A stretch of DNA of 64,000 nucleotides, taken from Hemileia vastatrix (taxonomy: Eukaryota; Basidiomycota; Pucciniomycetes; Pucciniales; Zaghouaniaceae). Every line of letters starts with the position of its first letter. The stretch's first letter is position 1. The notes under the pieces were generated by a model. It ran no database searches. It was not told where the DNA came from and worked only from the letters and a program-made list of their open reading frames with translations. Positions 23,969 to 34,581 of the stretch are shown piece by piece. The stretch is from the NCBI GenBank assembly GCA_030280995.1, contig JASXTE010000007.1, positions 12,835,501-12,899,500 on the forward strand, given 5' to 3'. Both the position numbers and the translations under genes were made by a program.

Positions 23969-25411
23969 CTATGACTCAGGAACATAAGCAGAATTATCAT
24001 CATTATTAGGCAGAGGTACTCTAGATAACAAATCTACATTAGAGTGTAAAGTTCCTGCTCTATGTGTAATTGTCATCCGTCCTCTGTATTCTTGTACAGC
24101 TAATTGCCATCTAAACATGTGTCTATTAGGAGGTTTCATGTTTAAGAGTGACTTAACTGCACCACAGTCAGTTATTAACTCAAATTTTTGGTCTTCAAGG
24201 TAATAATGTAGCTTCTCAAGAGCCCATACTACTGCCAAACATTCAAGTTGATTAGCACCATATTTCAATTCACTACTTCTCAGAGTACATGAAATATAGC
24301 AGATTAATACTTCTGACATTTTTCCTTCAATAAGTTGTTTTTGATGCAAAGCAGCACCCAGACCAATAAAACTTGCATCTGTATATAATACAAAAGGTAA
24401 TTGGAAATCTGGTAATCCCAAGATAGGAGCTGTCATCAAACATTCTTTCAACTTATCAAAAGCCTGTTGTCTTTCATTATTCCAAATGAAAGCTTCTGAT
24501 TTCTTTATCAGTCTGGTCAATGGTGCAGCAATTACTTGGTAGTTTTTTATATATTGTCTATAATAACCACACATGCCAAGAAAAGATTGTACATCCTTTA
24601 CATTTTGAGGAATGCCAATAATCTTTATTTCAGCCACCTTATTTTGGTCTACACATATTTGTAAGCCAGATACAATATGACCAAGCACTTTTAAAGATTC
24701 AAACACAAATTTACATTTTTTCAATGCAAGGGTCATTTTTATTTTATCCATTTTCTGAAATACCTTCTTTAAATGTATTAAGTGTTCATCATATGTTTTA
24801 GAGAACACTATGATGTCATCAATGTATACCATTAACCATCCTTCAATCATTTAATTATGGAATGTTATGTCCATTAAATTCTGAAATACTGATGGAGAAT
24901 TTTTTGGTCCAAATGGCATCCTGACATATTTATAAATTCCCATGTGTGTTGTTATCAACAAAAAGTTCTGTAAATTCTTTCCAACAGGAATTCGATGGCA
25001 CCCTATATTTCCATCTAGTCAAATTATATACTTAGCAAATTTAAGGGTAGCATGTATAGAGGCAATCCTTGGGAAGAGATAAATATCATCTACTGTAAAT
25101 GTATTTAATGCTCTATAATCACTGCACAGTCTTGCTTTATCTTGTTCATAAGAAATTAGCACTGGTGATATTACAAAATATTTTGTTGTAGTTTCAACCT
25201 TCTCAATAATGTTCATTTTTAATAAAATCTTAATATTGTCCTCTATGTCTTTCCTCTTCATTGGTGAAGCAGGGTATTGTTTCTTTTTAAGACTAGCAGG
25301 AATATTATCCATATCACAGGTTAAACTAATTTTCATCTCATGATCTATTACAAGGCTAAGTTCATTTGTACCATGTGCAAAAGCCATTGGAAATGCTTTA
25401 ATTAAGTCCAA
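23969..25411 (-). pseudogene. reverse transcriptase and RNase H (element G)
   Basis: RT N-terminal part 25,019-25,411 (KYFVISPVLISYEQDKARL), palm to 24,851, then 23,969-24,850 with intact MVYIDDIIVFSK and RNase H (LPFVLYTDASFIGLG, LECLAVVWALEKLHYYL). All lie in one frame. Stops are TGA at 25,019-25,021 and TAA at 24,851-24,853. The active-site aspartates are kept, so only nonsense codons prevent a full enzyme. Confidence 0.88.
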
Positions 25412-25423
25412 AATATTATTTTT

Positions 25424-26563
25424 CTAAGCTTTACTTATCTGAGTGCCAAATGATGCCTTAGAAATTTCTGTTTCCAGAAGTTCCATCTCATTGGATTCTC
25501 TTCCTTTGCCCGGAGAATTCGTTACTGACTCAATGTGTAAGACTGTGTTAAAAGAATTTATTTTAAATTTCCTTTTACCATTCATGCCAATTGTAAAATT
25601 GTTATTAGCAGGGTCTAATTTCACACCAAACTTAGTCAGAATATCATTTCCAATCATAAAACAGTTACTACAGTTAGTATTGTCCATTACTACAAAGTCA
25701 CAAGTTACTCTTACATAACCATGTTTATGTTTAAAGAAAAAATCATCTTTGTATCTACCAATGGGGTGTAGCACTGATCCAAAACCTCTCCAATTTTTAC
25801 TTTGAAGGGATTCAAGCTTAGACTTATATTCACTATCAATTTTCTATAATGTATTAGTAGAAACAACAGAACCAGCAGCTCCTGTGTCCAATACTATATT
25901 AACATTTTCACCAGAAATGATAGCTGGAACCGTGATAGGTGTCATTTTAAAGTTATCAGCTTGTATATCTTTAATGATTTCAGCATCCTCAAAATTCATT
26001 AAAGATTCATTTGAGTCCATATTTAATATTGGTTTTTCAAAGATGGACAAATCATCTTCCAACATAAAGACTTCATTTTCATCACTATATGAGATATTGC
26101 TGTCATAATCACTTGATTCTTTACTTTTTTCAGTTTCAGTTTCAGATTCACGTTGATTTTCAACAATATTTATATTTTTCTCACATTTGTGACCTTTAAC
26201 CCAAGGTTTTTTACACTTATAACAAGTATTTGTTTCAAACTTTTTAGGTACTACAGGTGCAGTAGGTTTTTTCTGCTTCTCCTGAAGTTTTTTTGAATTC
26301 TGATTTTTCACAGGTTCAACATTTTGTTTATAAGTGGAATACCTTGATTCATACTTATGTTTTAATAATATTTCATTGCAAATATTAATAAAGTCAGAAT
26401 ATTCAGTAACATTTAATGTTCTAGCTACAACAATGCCTCTGACAGATATAGGTAATTTATATATTATCTTATCTTTCCATAAGTTGAAATCCATATTAGG
26501 TTCAATGGCTTTTAATATTTTATTTAAATTCATTAAAAATACCATAGGTTTGTCACCATTCAA
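25424..26563 (-). pseudogene. gag zinc knuckle, protease and linker (element G)
   Basis: 26,563 to 25,844 holds the end of capsid (NLWKDKIIYKLPISVRGIVV), a C-x2-C-x7-H-x-C knuckle (CYKCKKPWVKGHKC), an acidic spacer and the protease start IVLDTGAAGSVV (DTG active site). A TAG (25,844-25,846) precedes the rest of the protease (25,424-25,774: IGRYKDDFFFKHKHGYVRV). The same frame continues into RT after a TAG at 25,424. Confidence 0.85.
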
Positions 26564-27637
26564 CGGATTGTACCTAGTTTTCTCATAAAGTCTCTGCTGA
26601 GTTAGCCTGAATTTAGAACCTCCAAATTGTTTTTCAATAAGTTGTTTCCATTCAGCGTAAGTGTAATCTTTACTCTCACTTAAAACAGCTTCAAACCATA
26701 ATAAAGCAACATCCTTAAATAAAGAAATTAATTTTGATGTTATTTCTTCATCTGGTAACTTATATGAGAACTTTAAATTGTCAATTCATTGTATAAAATG
26801 TTACCAATCAGAGCTGGCTTCCACATCATAAGTTGGGTACTGATCTATCTTAGGCCAGTTCTTCTGATTGGATTTTATCTCACTAATCTTAGGTAAATTC
26901 AATAACTCATTTACTCTTGATAAATGGTCTTGTATTTCCTCCTGTACGGATTTGTGACTTACATTTTCAGATTTGACACTACCACCAGATGTTTTTAGTT
27001 GTGGTGGTATAGGGAAGGAATGAGATTTACTTTTTCCAATGAAAGGTTTATTATTATATTGAGTATACTTATGATTATCCTGGTTCATTAGTATATTGGC
27101 AGTTTCAATCTCAACTTTAGTTAATCTTTTTAGGAGCTCAGAGACACTTTGATTAGTCTGGGCAAAAGATAACTTAGTTCTTGATTCAGTTTTCAACAAG
27201 TGTGCTTCATACAATTTTTCCAACTCACAGAATTTTTTTGAAAGTTTAGTATATTTGTTACTCAATGAATCATATTTAAGAGTTAGAGAAAAATGTTCTT
27301 TCTCTAATTCTTTATTACGTTTTTCAGGTTGAGAAATATTTAATGTCAACAATGAAATTGTATCACTTGTGAGCTTAACTGTCTGTTCCTCACAATCAGT
27401 CATTCTATTCCACAATGATGAAACAATTCTATGGACAGTTGGATTATTGTTAAAATACTCCATGTCTTCCTCCTCAATTCTCTCACTATCTTGTGAACTT
27501 CTCATCTCACTAGTAAGTGGTGGCAACTGAGGATTTACTGTATTATTATTATGAATAGTACTGTTATTGACAAAAGACAAGTCAGGTGTATCTATATAAA
27601 AACCTAAATTTCTTAAGTCCTCCTCAATTTTCTGCAC
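26564..27637 (-). pseudogene. gag, central part (element G)
   Basis: The frame 26,801-27,637 carries a long helical stretch (EKEHFSLTLKYDSLSNKYTKLSKKF region) predicted as coiled coil, then YPTYDVEASSDW, the start of the capsid-like segment. TAA (26,801-26,803) and a TGA about 15 nt on replace glutamine and arginine codons of relatives. Capsid resumes to 26,564. There is low similarity to C and E in the coiled-coil part. Confidence 0.75.
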
Positions 27638-27708
27638 AGATTTGACATCAATAATATTACCTATATTGTAATTATCAGTATTGTGTTCAATCTGAGAGGA
27701 TAATCAAC

Positions 27709-28246
27709 TTACCAAGGGATAGGTGCCATTCCTGATTTTTGGCGCTTTTTCCCTTTGTATGGGTGAACTGAGGAAGTCTGATGAGGAGGAGGATCCCTGT
27801 TGCAGCTGTGACTGGACCATTGTTGATGGAACCAATCCCACTTCCATTTTTCAACCAGGAATTTCTCCTGGGAGTGATGGGATCCTCCTGGGGTAGGGGG
27901 TTGCTGACTTGGATGGCCTCCCTTTAGCTCTGCCAGTGTTTGATTCATTTGTTGAAGCCCTACCTTGCAATTGTTCTGTAATTGCTCTACCTCTTTGAGA
28001 ATGAGTGACTTGGATTCTTCCAACTTCAAAACCTGTTTGGCCAACTGGGATAGTTGATCCTGAAGAGGAGGAGACTTCTTTTTTATGGTTATCTTTTTTA
28101 AAAGGGTGTCTTTTTCCTCTATGCTCATCTTCTCTGCTTGGGGGTATGACTGACCCTCCATGGGTATGTCCTGGATAGTTTTTGTTAGCTTTAGACCTGG
28201 TATTATAAGCAGGCTTTTCACTTACACTGTCCTGAGGAGCACTCAT
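27709..28246 (-). CDS. gag, N-terminal part (element G), two overlapping frames
   Basis: The ATG at 28,244-28,246 opens MSAPQDSVSEKPAYNTRSK. The coiled coil (LSQLAKQVLKLEESKSLILK) and WKWDWFHQQW motif homologous to C and E lie in the +1 frame (27,709-28,221). That frame ends at TGG TAA, where the TAA overlaps a GTAAGT splice-donor match (27,713-27,718). An intron of about 57 nt could join it to the downstream gag frame. Whether frameshifting or splicing is used is unknown. Confidence 0.6.
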
Positions 28247-28756
28247 ATTGATAAGAATTACAATATATCACATCTACAGAAAGGAAAAACTCTATGGAAT
28301 TAGTATACAAAAAGTATTAGCAATTTTATTACTAATAAAAAAGCACTGGAGCTTACCCTGAATTTATATCTTTATTTATTTAAATAAAATATAAGAAAAA
28401 TTCAAAAAAATCTGTTAAAGATATAATAATAAGTTTAACTAGACCTTTATAAGGGTTAATGATTATCTTACCAAGATTTAACTAAATACCAATTTAATTG
28501 GGTTTTATATTGGTGTCCAAATACCAAGTGAAATTGGGTTTATATTGGGTACATTCACTACTGTAAATACCTAATTTTTATGATAAAAAATTAGTACAAT
28601 TATTATAAGGGTTTTTTTCCACAATCACTGAGTTATTATGACCCACTAATATGCAGAAGAGCCAAATATTTGGTTTTTTTTGAGCTATACTAAGTAAAAA
28701 TCACATCCTAAGGCTTATACTAAAAAATCAATAATAATCAAGGAAAGACCCCCAAT
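28247..28756 (-). other. leader (5' UTR) of element G
   Basis: AT-rich, no coding sequence seen. It contains short hairpins at 28,478-28,560 of the form ACCAA-n-TTGGGT (two copies) and TTGG-TGT-CCAA. It abuts the LTR with ATTGGGGGTCTTTCC (minus), homologous in position to the primer regions of B, C and E. Confidence 0.55.
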
Positions 28757-29934
28757 TGTCAGTATGTCTAGTATATAAGTATGATTTAATAGTATTTATT
28801 AGTGGTCCTACTACTTATTAATAAAAGATTTAGTGATTAAACCTCAGGGTAAGACTAATAAAATAGTTATACTCAATCAAAACTCACAATACTTGGATTT
28901 AAATGCGTGCTTAGAGGTGGAAAATAGCTAAATAGAATATAGTTATAGCTTATATAATGATAATATCAAGTTATAAAAGGCTTTATAATATATTTCTAAA
29001 TGTTAATAATTGTATTGAAGTGTTTTATTGAATTGTAGTAAGTAATTGATGATGAATAACCGTCAAAATCCCTCTTTACTTATACCCAAATCCCCTGGAG
29101 TGCACAGACCTTCAATCCAGATGATGTCACTGCTATCCCCGGAAATTACAGCACTTTGAGGGCCCATCACCTCCCCATGTCATCCACTTCAAGCAGATTC
29201 AACACCCAGACCTCCAGTAAGGACCCACCATCACAATTAATGATAACACAGACCCAAGACATAATTAGAAAATCCAGATAAAAGCGGATACCATAAAGAA
29301 ACTTGTAAAATAAGTAATCCAAAAGAGATAAAAGAAAACCCAAAGTGTATAAAGGAAACAAATGAAATTTAAAAGCCCCCAATAACATCCCCAAGCATCC
29401 AAATTAACCCAGAAATGACCTCCCAGCCCATAAATCCGTGAATATCCATCCAAGGAAGCAGATTAAGTTGTCCAAACTGAGTGTATGCGCCTGATATAGA
29501 TGTCAATGCTTCTGTAGGCATTGTTAATCCACTGATTACGTCCATATGACCTAAAATCAGCAGAAAAACAAAGGTTATAGGCTATTAAGAGGCTAATACC
29601 CACTTATAGACCTAAATATACATAATATACTGCATATTTCACTGAATATGAGCTTTATGTATACATTTAAGCTTATGTATGTCAATAATTACTTAATATC
29701 ACTTAAGATAAGTATATTATTACTCCATTAAAACCTTAATAAGTATTATTAGTCTATGGATAAGCTATTCAAACTACTATAAGTTATATAATAGTGTAAT
29801 AATTATATATATATGTATTATAATCATATATACAATTGTTTCAACCTTATTTTTAAGATATAAGCTCAATGTACTTAAGGTTATCTTATTTTAAGCATAA
29901 GAAACACTCAGTACTAGGGATATCTAGGCTGACA
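28757..29934 (-). repeat. 5' LTR of element G
   Basis: TGTCAGTATGTC to TAGGCTGACA, 1,178 bp, partner of 21,098-22,274. The right neighbour is a truncated LTR of element H. Confidence 0.88.
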
Positions 29935-30665
29935 CTATATTTTAATGTTTAAGAGTTGTTGAGTAAAATATTTAAAGTGTTATGTAAAATTGTTATTTTA
30001 TAAGGGTATTACAAATAATTAATTATTTTATTGACAAAAGAAAAATATGAATAATGGTTGTTATAATCATGTATCTTTCTATGTATGAGATCTCTGAGAT
30101 CTCTCTCTGATTGCCAATTTCAAGTCTGATGTGTCCTTAAGTATACTTAGTCATGTGCCTAATTTTTCCTTCCAGAGCTTGTCCAGAGCTTGTCCGGACC
30201 TCCAGACTCAATCTAGAACCTTAAATCTATAATAATAAATCTAGAAAAATTAAAAATGATAGAGCTACTTCTCTTTAACATTCCTAACTATTTTTAATAG
30301 TCTGCGCAGCGCTATTCACCCGGTGAAAAATCATCAAAGTTAAGTAATTTTTGAAAAACGTAAATATTTTAATAAATCTTTAAAAATCAATTAAAAATGT
30401 AAGAAAAATAGTAAAAATTCAGGGAAAATTCCCAAAGGTTCTTGAGCTTCTTGACTCTCATTAATATTAATTTTGCCGCTGAAAAAATCATATGACAAGT
30501 GAAATTATTAAATCTGACCAAACATTCATATCTTGACTTTTTCAACTTCATTTTTCGTTAATAATAAAATATTTTAAACTAATCCGGCTTCTCCAATCAC
30601 CATCTTATTCCTAATTAATATTCTAAATTGACTTTTAGAGCTGTACTAAGATTTGCAATGCCAAA
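29935..30665 (-). repeat. left-truncated 3' LTR of element H
   Basis: Aligns with the right two-thirds of the J LTR (about 38,370-39,113): ATAAGGGTATTACAA, GAAAAATCATCAAAGTTAAG, GCTGTACTAA. It ends CCAAA (mutated CCACA), next to the same polypurine tract TCCTCCCTCCAAT as J. The first ~370 bp are missing at the junction with G. Confidence 0.8.
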
Positions 30666-30717
30666 TCCTCCCTCCAATGAAAAATTTCCTCATTCTTTGA
30701 ATTTTGCATGTTTGATC

Positions 30718-30729
30718 GATATATAATCC
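30718..30729 (+). promoter_or_regulatory. possible TATA box of accessory gene H
   Basis: GATATATAATCC about 80 nt upstream of the ATG at 30,810, just beyond the polypurine tract of the LTR. Weak in AT-rich DNA; the relatives in I have clearer TATAAATA boxes. Confidence 0.3.
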
Positions 30730-30809
30730 TACTTTTATCTTCTCCATATTCATCTCTTCATCATTTCTTCAACATCCCTCTCCAACTACATTAGCATATT
30801 TCTACTTTT

Positions 30810-31487
30810 ATGAGTACCATCATCAGTATGAAAGATCTTGCCGTACCATGCGAACTCTGCAAGAAATATAAATTCCCTTGCTTGATGTCCTTTCTGAATC
30901 CTCCTGGAAGAACCGCTTGTGATCTCTGTCACTCCAAAAAGGTTAAATGCGTCCAGCCAACTTCCAAACCATCTTTCAATTCTATTGCTGGCCCATCTAC
31001 TGCTCCATCTTCTAACTTATCTAAGAAAATATTAGCAAAGATACCCGTATTCTGGAAAAGGATCAAGGATAAAACTAAACCACCATCTCCAACTTCATCT
31101 CTAATCCCTCCTTCTCAAGATCCCTCACCCGTACTTCCAGTTTCTCCTTTTTCTTTTACCCAGACTTTATTTCCTGGGTCCCAAAGTAAGCCTTTTAATA
31201 ATTATTTATCTATTCCACGCTAATCCCAACAATGCCTTTTCCATCTTTTAGCTATTAACATCACCAACTCTGATGATGTAGGTTGAGTCCAAATGGACTA
31301 TATAAATCATTATCCTAAATTTAATAGATATCTTTATCTTGACTTTACTGACGATATAAAGAGAAATATTTCATCCTACTTCCAAGAAACTCCTGCCAAT
31401 AATTATGAAGATTTAATGAAGAGAAGATTGTTGATGCAGAGTTTTGATGATGATGTAGAAAAATTTCAGCAAAATTATTTGTTTTAA
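30810..31487 (+). pseudogene. accessory Cys6-cluster gene of element H
   Basis: Exon 1 (30,810-31,185) encodes C14, C17, C24, C37, C40 and C47, spacing C-x2-C-x6-C-x12-C-x2-C-x6-C, with basic residues in the last loop (HSKKVK), like fungal Zn2Cys6 DNA-binding domains. A Ser/Pro-rich linker follows. A 66-nt intron is likely (GTAAGCC at 31,186, branch GCTAAT, acceptor TTTTAG at 31,251). Exon 2 encodes a helical tail (from MDYINHYPKF) and has one in-frame TGA (31,284-31,286). It is convergent with pol. Function unknown; DNA binding is inference. Confidence 0.7.
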
Positions 31488-31706
31488 TCTTATAGTTTAG
31501 CGCTTTAGTAGACATGAATCCTGATCTTTTCTTCATAATAAATTGTTTTAAATCAATTTCTTCATATATTTTTATTTTGAAATAAAATCTATTTGCCTCG
31601 TGATGCTTCCAACTACTGAGAGCAAGGTTTGAATCCCTTCAGACTCCCCTATACCAGTCTCTACTCATATGCATTAAGAGAGTAGGCTCTACAACTACTG
31701 AGCTGA

Positions 31707-31866
31707 ATACTTGATTCCATTCTCATCAAATGAGCCAAATACTCCTGATTCCATTCTCATCAAATGAGCCAAATACTCCTGATTCCATTCTCATCAAATG
31801 AGCCAAATACTCCTGATTCCATTCTCATCAAATGAGCCAAATACTCCTGATTCCATTCTATTTGAT
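31707..31866. repeat. 34-bp tandem repeat in element H
   Basis: Four near-identical full units starting at 31,741, 31,775, 31,809 and 31,843, with a partial unit before; each contains CTGATTCCATTCTCATCAAA. J has one or two diverged units at about 39,400-39,475. Confidence 0.9.
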
Positions 31867-32232
31867 TGAATCAAATACTTGATCTAATTCTTGCCATAAG
31901 GTCCTCCAAGCTTCATACCATTTAGCCTATTCAAGGCACACTACTTTTCCAACTACCATATCCTCCTTCAAAAAGTTCATCATCACAACATTCAAATAGA
32001 CCACCTTTTTAGTAACTCTTCTTTTAAATAATAATAATCACCATATTTTCACCATGTTTAGCACCATAATTATCATTCTTCAATCATAATTTCATCATCC
32101 ATCACCTCCACAATATTAACCACTACATTTTCCAAATCAATCATACACCCCTTTCAAAATTTGAGTACCAGTGATGAATTAAATAATTTGTTGATTTTTA
32201 ATTAAATAGCCTTCATAGAAAAACTTGTATTA

Positions 32233-32955
32233 CCAGATTAGATGTCTTGGTGGACAGTGATAAATTAAAATGAGTGCATAGAGTTGCATATAATATTCCA
32301 GTTTAAGGTCATGGGGGACCCATCTTGTAAATCTTTTTTAAATTGACCAAATAACTCTTGAATTTCCAGTTTAATATCATAAACGACAAAGAATGAGTGA
32401 TTTTACAGTTTAGGGTCATAGTGGACCAACCATTTTAAACATAATCATCCATAAATCTTGAAAATTTCTTCTTGAATTCAGTTTTAAGTCTTGATGGACT
32501 AATATATCCCTTCTTTAATATTCAGTTTAAAGTCTTGATGAACTAACAGCTCCTTAATAACCTCTTGAATGAAAGTCTTGAAAAATTAGCCAGTTTAAAC
32601 TCTTGGAGGACTAACAGATCCCGTAAAGTAAAAAAAATCTTGAAAAATTGGCCAGTTTTAAGTCTTGGAGGACTAACAGAATATCAATATAGAATCTTTA
32701 ATGACAGTCTTGAACATTGGACAGTTTAACATTTTGGAGGACTAACAGCTCCAATATAAAATCTTAAATGAAAGTCTTGAAAAATTAGCCAGTTTAAAGT
32801 CTTGGAGGACTAACAGCTCCAAAATAACATCTTGAAGGAACGTCTTGAAAATTTAGCCAGTTTAAAGTCTTGGAGGAGTAACAGCTCCAATATAAAATCT
32901 TAAATGAAAGTCTTGAAAAATTAGCCAGTTTAAAGTCTTGGAGGACTAACAGTTA
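32233..32955. repeat. array of AGTTTA mini-hairpins in element H
   Basis: About twelve copies of CCAGTTTAA followed by a 4-bp stem and 6-nt loop, for example GGTC-ATAGTG-GACC (about 32,412-32,425) and AGTC-TTGGAG-GACT (several, from 32,650 on). From 32,590 the copies sit in 65-75-bp tandem units that also carry TGAAAGTCTTGAAAAATTAG. A few copies have one broken pair. Confidence 0.85.
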
Positions 32956-33279
32956 TTGTGAAATAGGATTTGGTAGGTATCAAAATCTGCTAGACCCTGT
33001 TTCCTACCTAAAATAAATGAATAACTAAAAAGAATGAAAACTGTAAAATCAAACTAATATTTATAATAATTATTTATTTAAGTAATTTATTTTATTATTT
33101 TATTATTTTTAATTTTATTTTTAATTTTCTTTTCTTTTCTTTTCTTATTTATTTATTTTATTTATTTTTTATTTTTTTAATGATTAAAATAATAAAAGGT
33201 TATAAAAGATTGTTATGAAATAAAATTTAAAATTTAATTTTAAAAAAAATGATAAACAAATTTGAAATATAAAATTTAA

Positions 33280-33790
33280 AAGATGCCCCCCGGCCAATTG
33301 ATGAGCTGTACCCTTGACATAATACCCACATCCAAGTGCAACTTGATGTGGTTACACCATTTTGAGAAATTGAAAATACAAAATTAATAAATGAAAGTTT
33401 AGAAAAACAAAATTTTATGATAATGATCACTGGGTGGGCTCCCTCCAATTTGAAAAAATGATTAGAGACCACCAGTGAGCATCACCCTTAACAATATTTT
33501 AAATATTATAAAAATTAAAATGAAAGAAAAACATAAAAAAAATAACAAAAACAATAATAAAAAAGATTCTTGAATCTGGAAGTGGGAGCATTGTCTCTTT
33601 GTTCATTCCAGTTTATAGTCTTAGCGGACTTCCTATAAATCAAAAACAAAGCCAGGATTCAACTAGAAACAGGGAAAAATAGGTAACGAACATTGTGGGG
33701 TAACTGTGTATAGAGCAGCCAGCCCATCAATCACCCCCAAACTTGCCAATATTTAATTCAGAAGGTTCCCCTGTGAACACTTCTACCAAT
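33280..33790. other. conserved structured block in element H tail
   Basis: Three hairpins match those of J nearly base for base while the DNA between is diverged. 33,326-33,351: CCACAT/ATGTGG plus CAAGT/ACTTG, triloop GCA. 33,427-33,478: TCACTGG/CCAGTGA plus TGG/CCA. 33,761-33,783: GAAG/CTTC plus TTC/GAA. It lies between the 3' end of pol and the accessory gene, so it could belong to the 3' UTR of the element RNA. Confidence 0.7.
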
Positions 33791-34038
33791 AAAAAAATTT
33801 ATCATTCCAAAATATATCTTCTCCATAATTTTTTGTCACTTTTAAGAGTTTTAAGAATTTTCAAACAAATGTCTTCATAATTGTTGTAAAATTTCATTAA
33901 CGGTTTTGTCTCCCATAGCATAGTAAAACAACAGTAATATTATTAATAAGAAAGTAGTTTATCCTCATTCCGGAGTTAAAATTTGACAAAATTTTATTTA
34001 ATCAATTATGTAGTTTATCCTTGTTTTGGAGTTTCCTT

Positions 34039-34578
34039 TTAAAATGATTGTAGAAATAGTTTACCCTCATTTCGGAGTTTCCTTTTGGAAATCCTGGTGC
34101 CCCTAGGATAGAACCATTTGACTTGATCAGCCGCTACCCTCTTCTTTATAACTACTCCATCCAATTCTTCCAAAACATATGAACCACCAGACACCTGTTC
34201 TCTGTATTTATAAGGTCCATTCCACCTATCTGTAAAAATCTTCCCCCACTGGCTTTCCAAACTCCTATTATACACCAAAACCATATCTCCAGTCTTTAAA
34301 GTTTTCCTGAGCCTGTGTGCTAATCTTTCATCCCAATACCTTACTGACTGATTTCTGATTTTAATCATTCTAGAATATGCCTTTTCTAAGTATTCTTCTT
34401 TCTTCTCCAGCTTCATCATTCTTGCACATAACAATTCTTCAGTAGTGTTGACAGTATCCCAATCTACTCCAAGATATGATTCAGCCTCTAAATCAACTGG
34501 TAAAACTTCTTTTTGTCCAAAAACTAGTTTGTAGGGTGAATATCCAGTTTTCCTTTTGGTAGTGATTCTGTCAGCAAA
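34039..34578 (-). pseudogene. integrase C-terminal part (element H)
   Basis: Frame 34,039-34,434 (LEKAYSRMIKIRNQSVRYWDERLAHRL, MVLVYNRSLESQWGK) matches the J integrase end. Upstream to 34,578 the frame continues (FGQKEVLPVDLEAES), with TAA at 34,579-34,581 replacing a leucine codon. AGTTTA hairpins overlap its 3' end (34,065-34,080). Confidence 0.8.
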
Positions 34579-34581
34579 TTA

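Larger units (their letters stand above)
21098..29934 (-). mobile_element. element G: chromovirus with two LTRs
   Basis: LTRs 21,098-22,274 and 28,757-29,934 (several percent apart by eye) flank leader, gag, protease, RT/RNase H and integrase on the minus strand. From 27,637 to 22,412 every segment is in the same frame, broken only by nonsense codons (26,801; about 26,787; 25,844; 25,424; 25,019; 24,851; 23,969). The left flank is RT of F and the right flank is a truncated LTR of H. There is no target duplication, so it may be a product of recombination between two copies. Confidence 0.9.
31488..34038. other. noncoding tail of element H
   Basis: No protein-coding gene seen. In order: a GCAAGGTTTGAATCCCTTCA block shared with J; 34-bp tandem repeats (31,707-31,866); a dense array of AGTTTA hairpins (32,233-32,955); a pyrimidine-rich stretch (33,060-33,180); a structured block conserved with J (33,280-33,790); and three CCTC/GAG-type hairpins (33,955-34,080). 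Except for the position of the accessory gene, the same parts occur between LTR and pol in J. Confidence 0.75.

Noticed and set aside
3063..28246. Classic RIP as the sole cause of the stops in C, E and G
   Set aside because: Some stops fit C-to-T, but several replace Glu, Leu, Ser or Cys codons by other changes; a pure RIP reading does not hold by eye.
21507..29453. 75-codon hydrophobic frame (MGMLLGA start) open in both LTRs of G
   Set aside because: The two LTRs are close copies, so both staying open is weak evidence; no homology or start context. Left as unproven.
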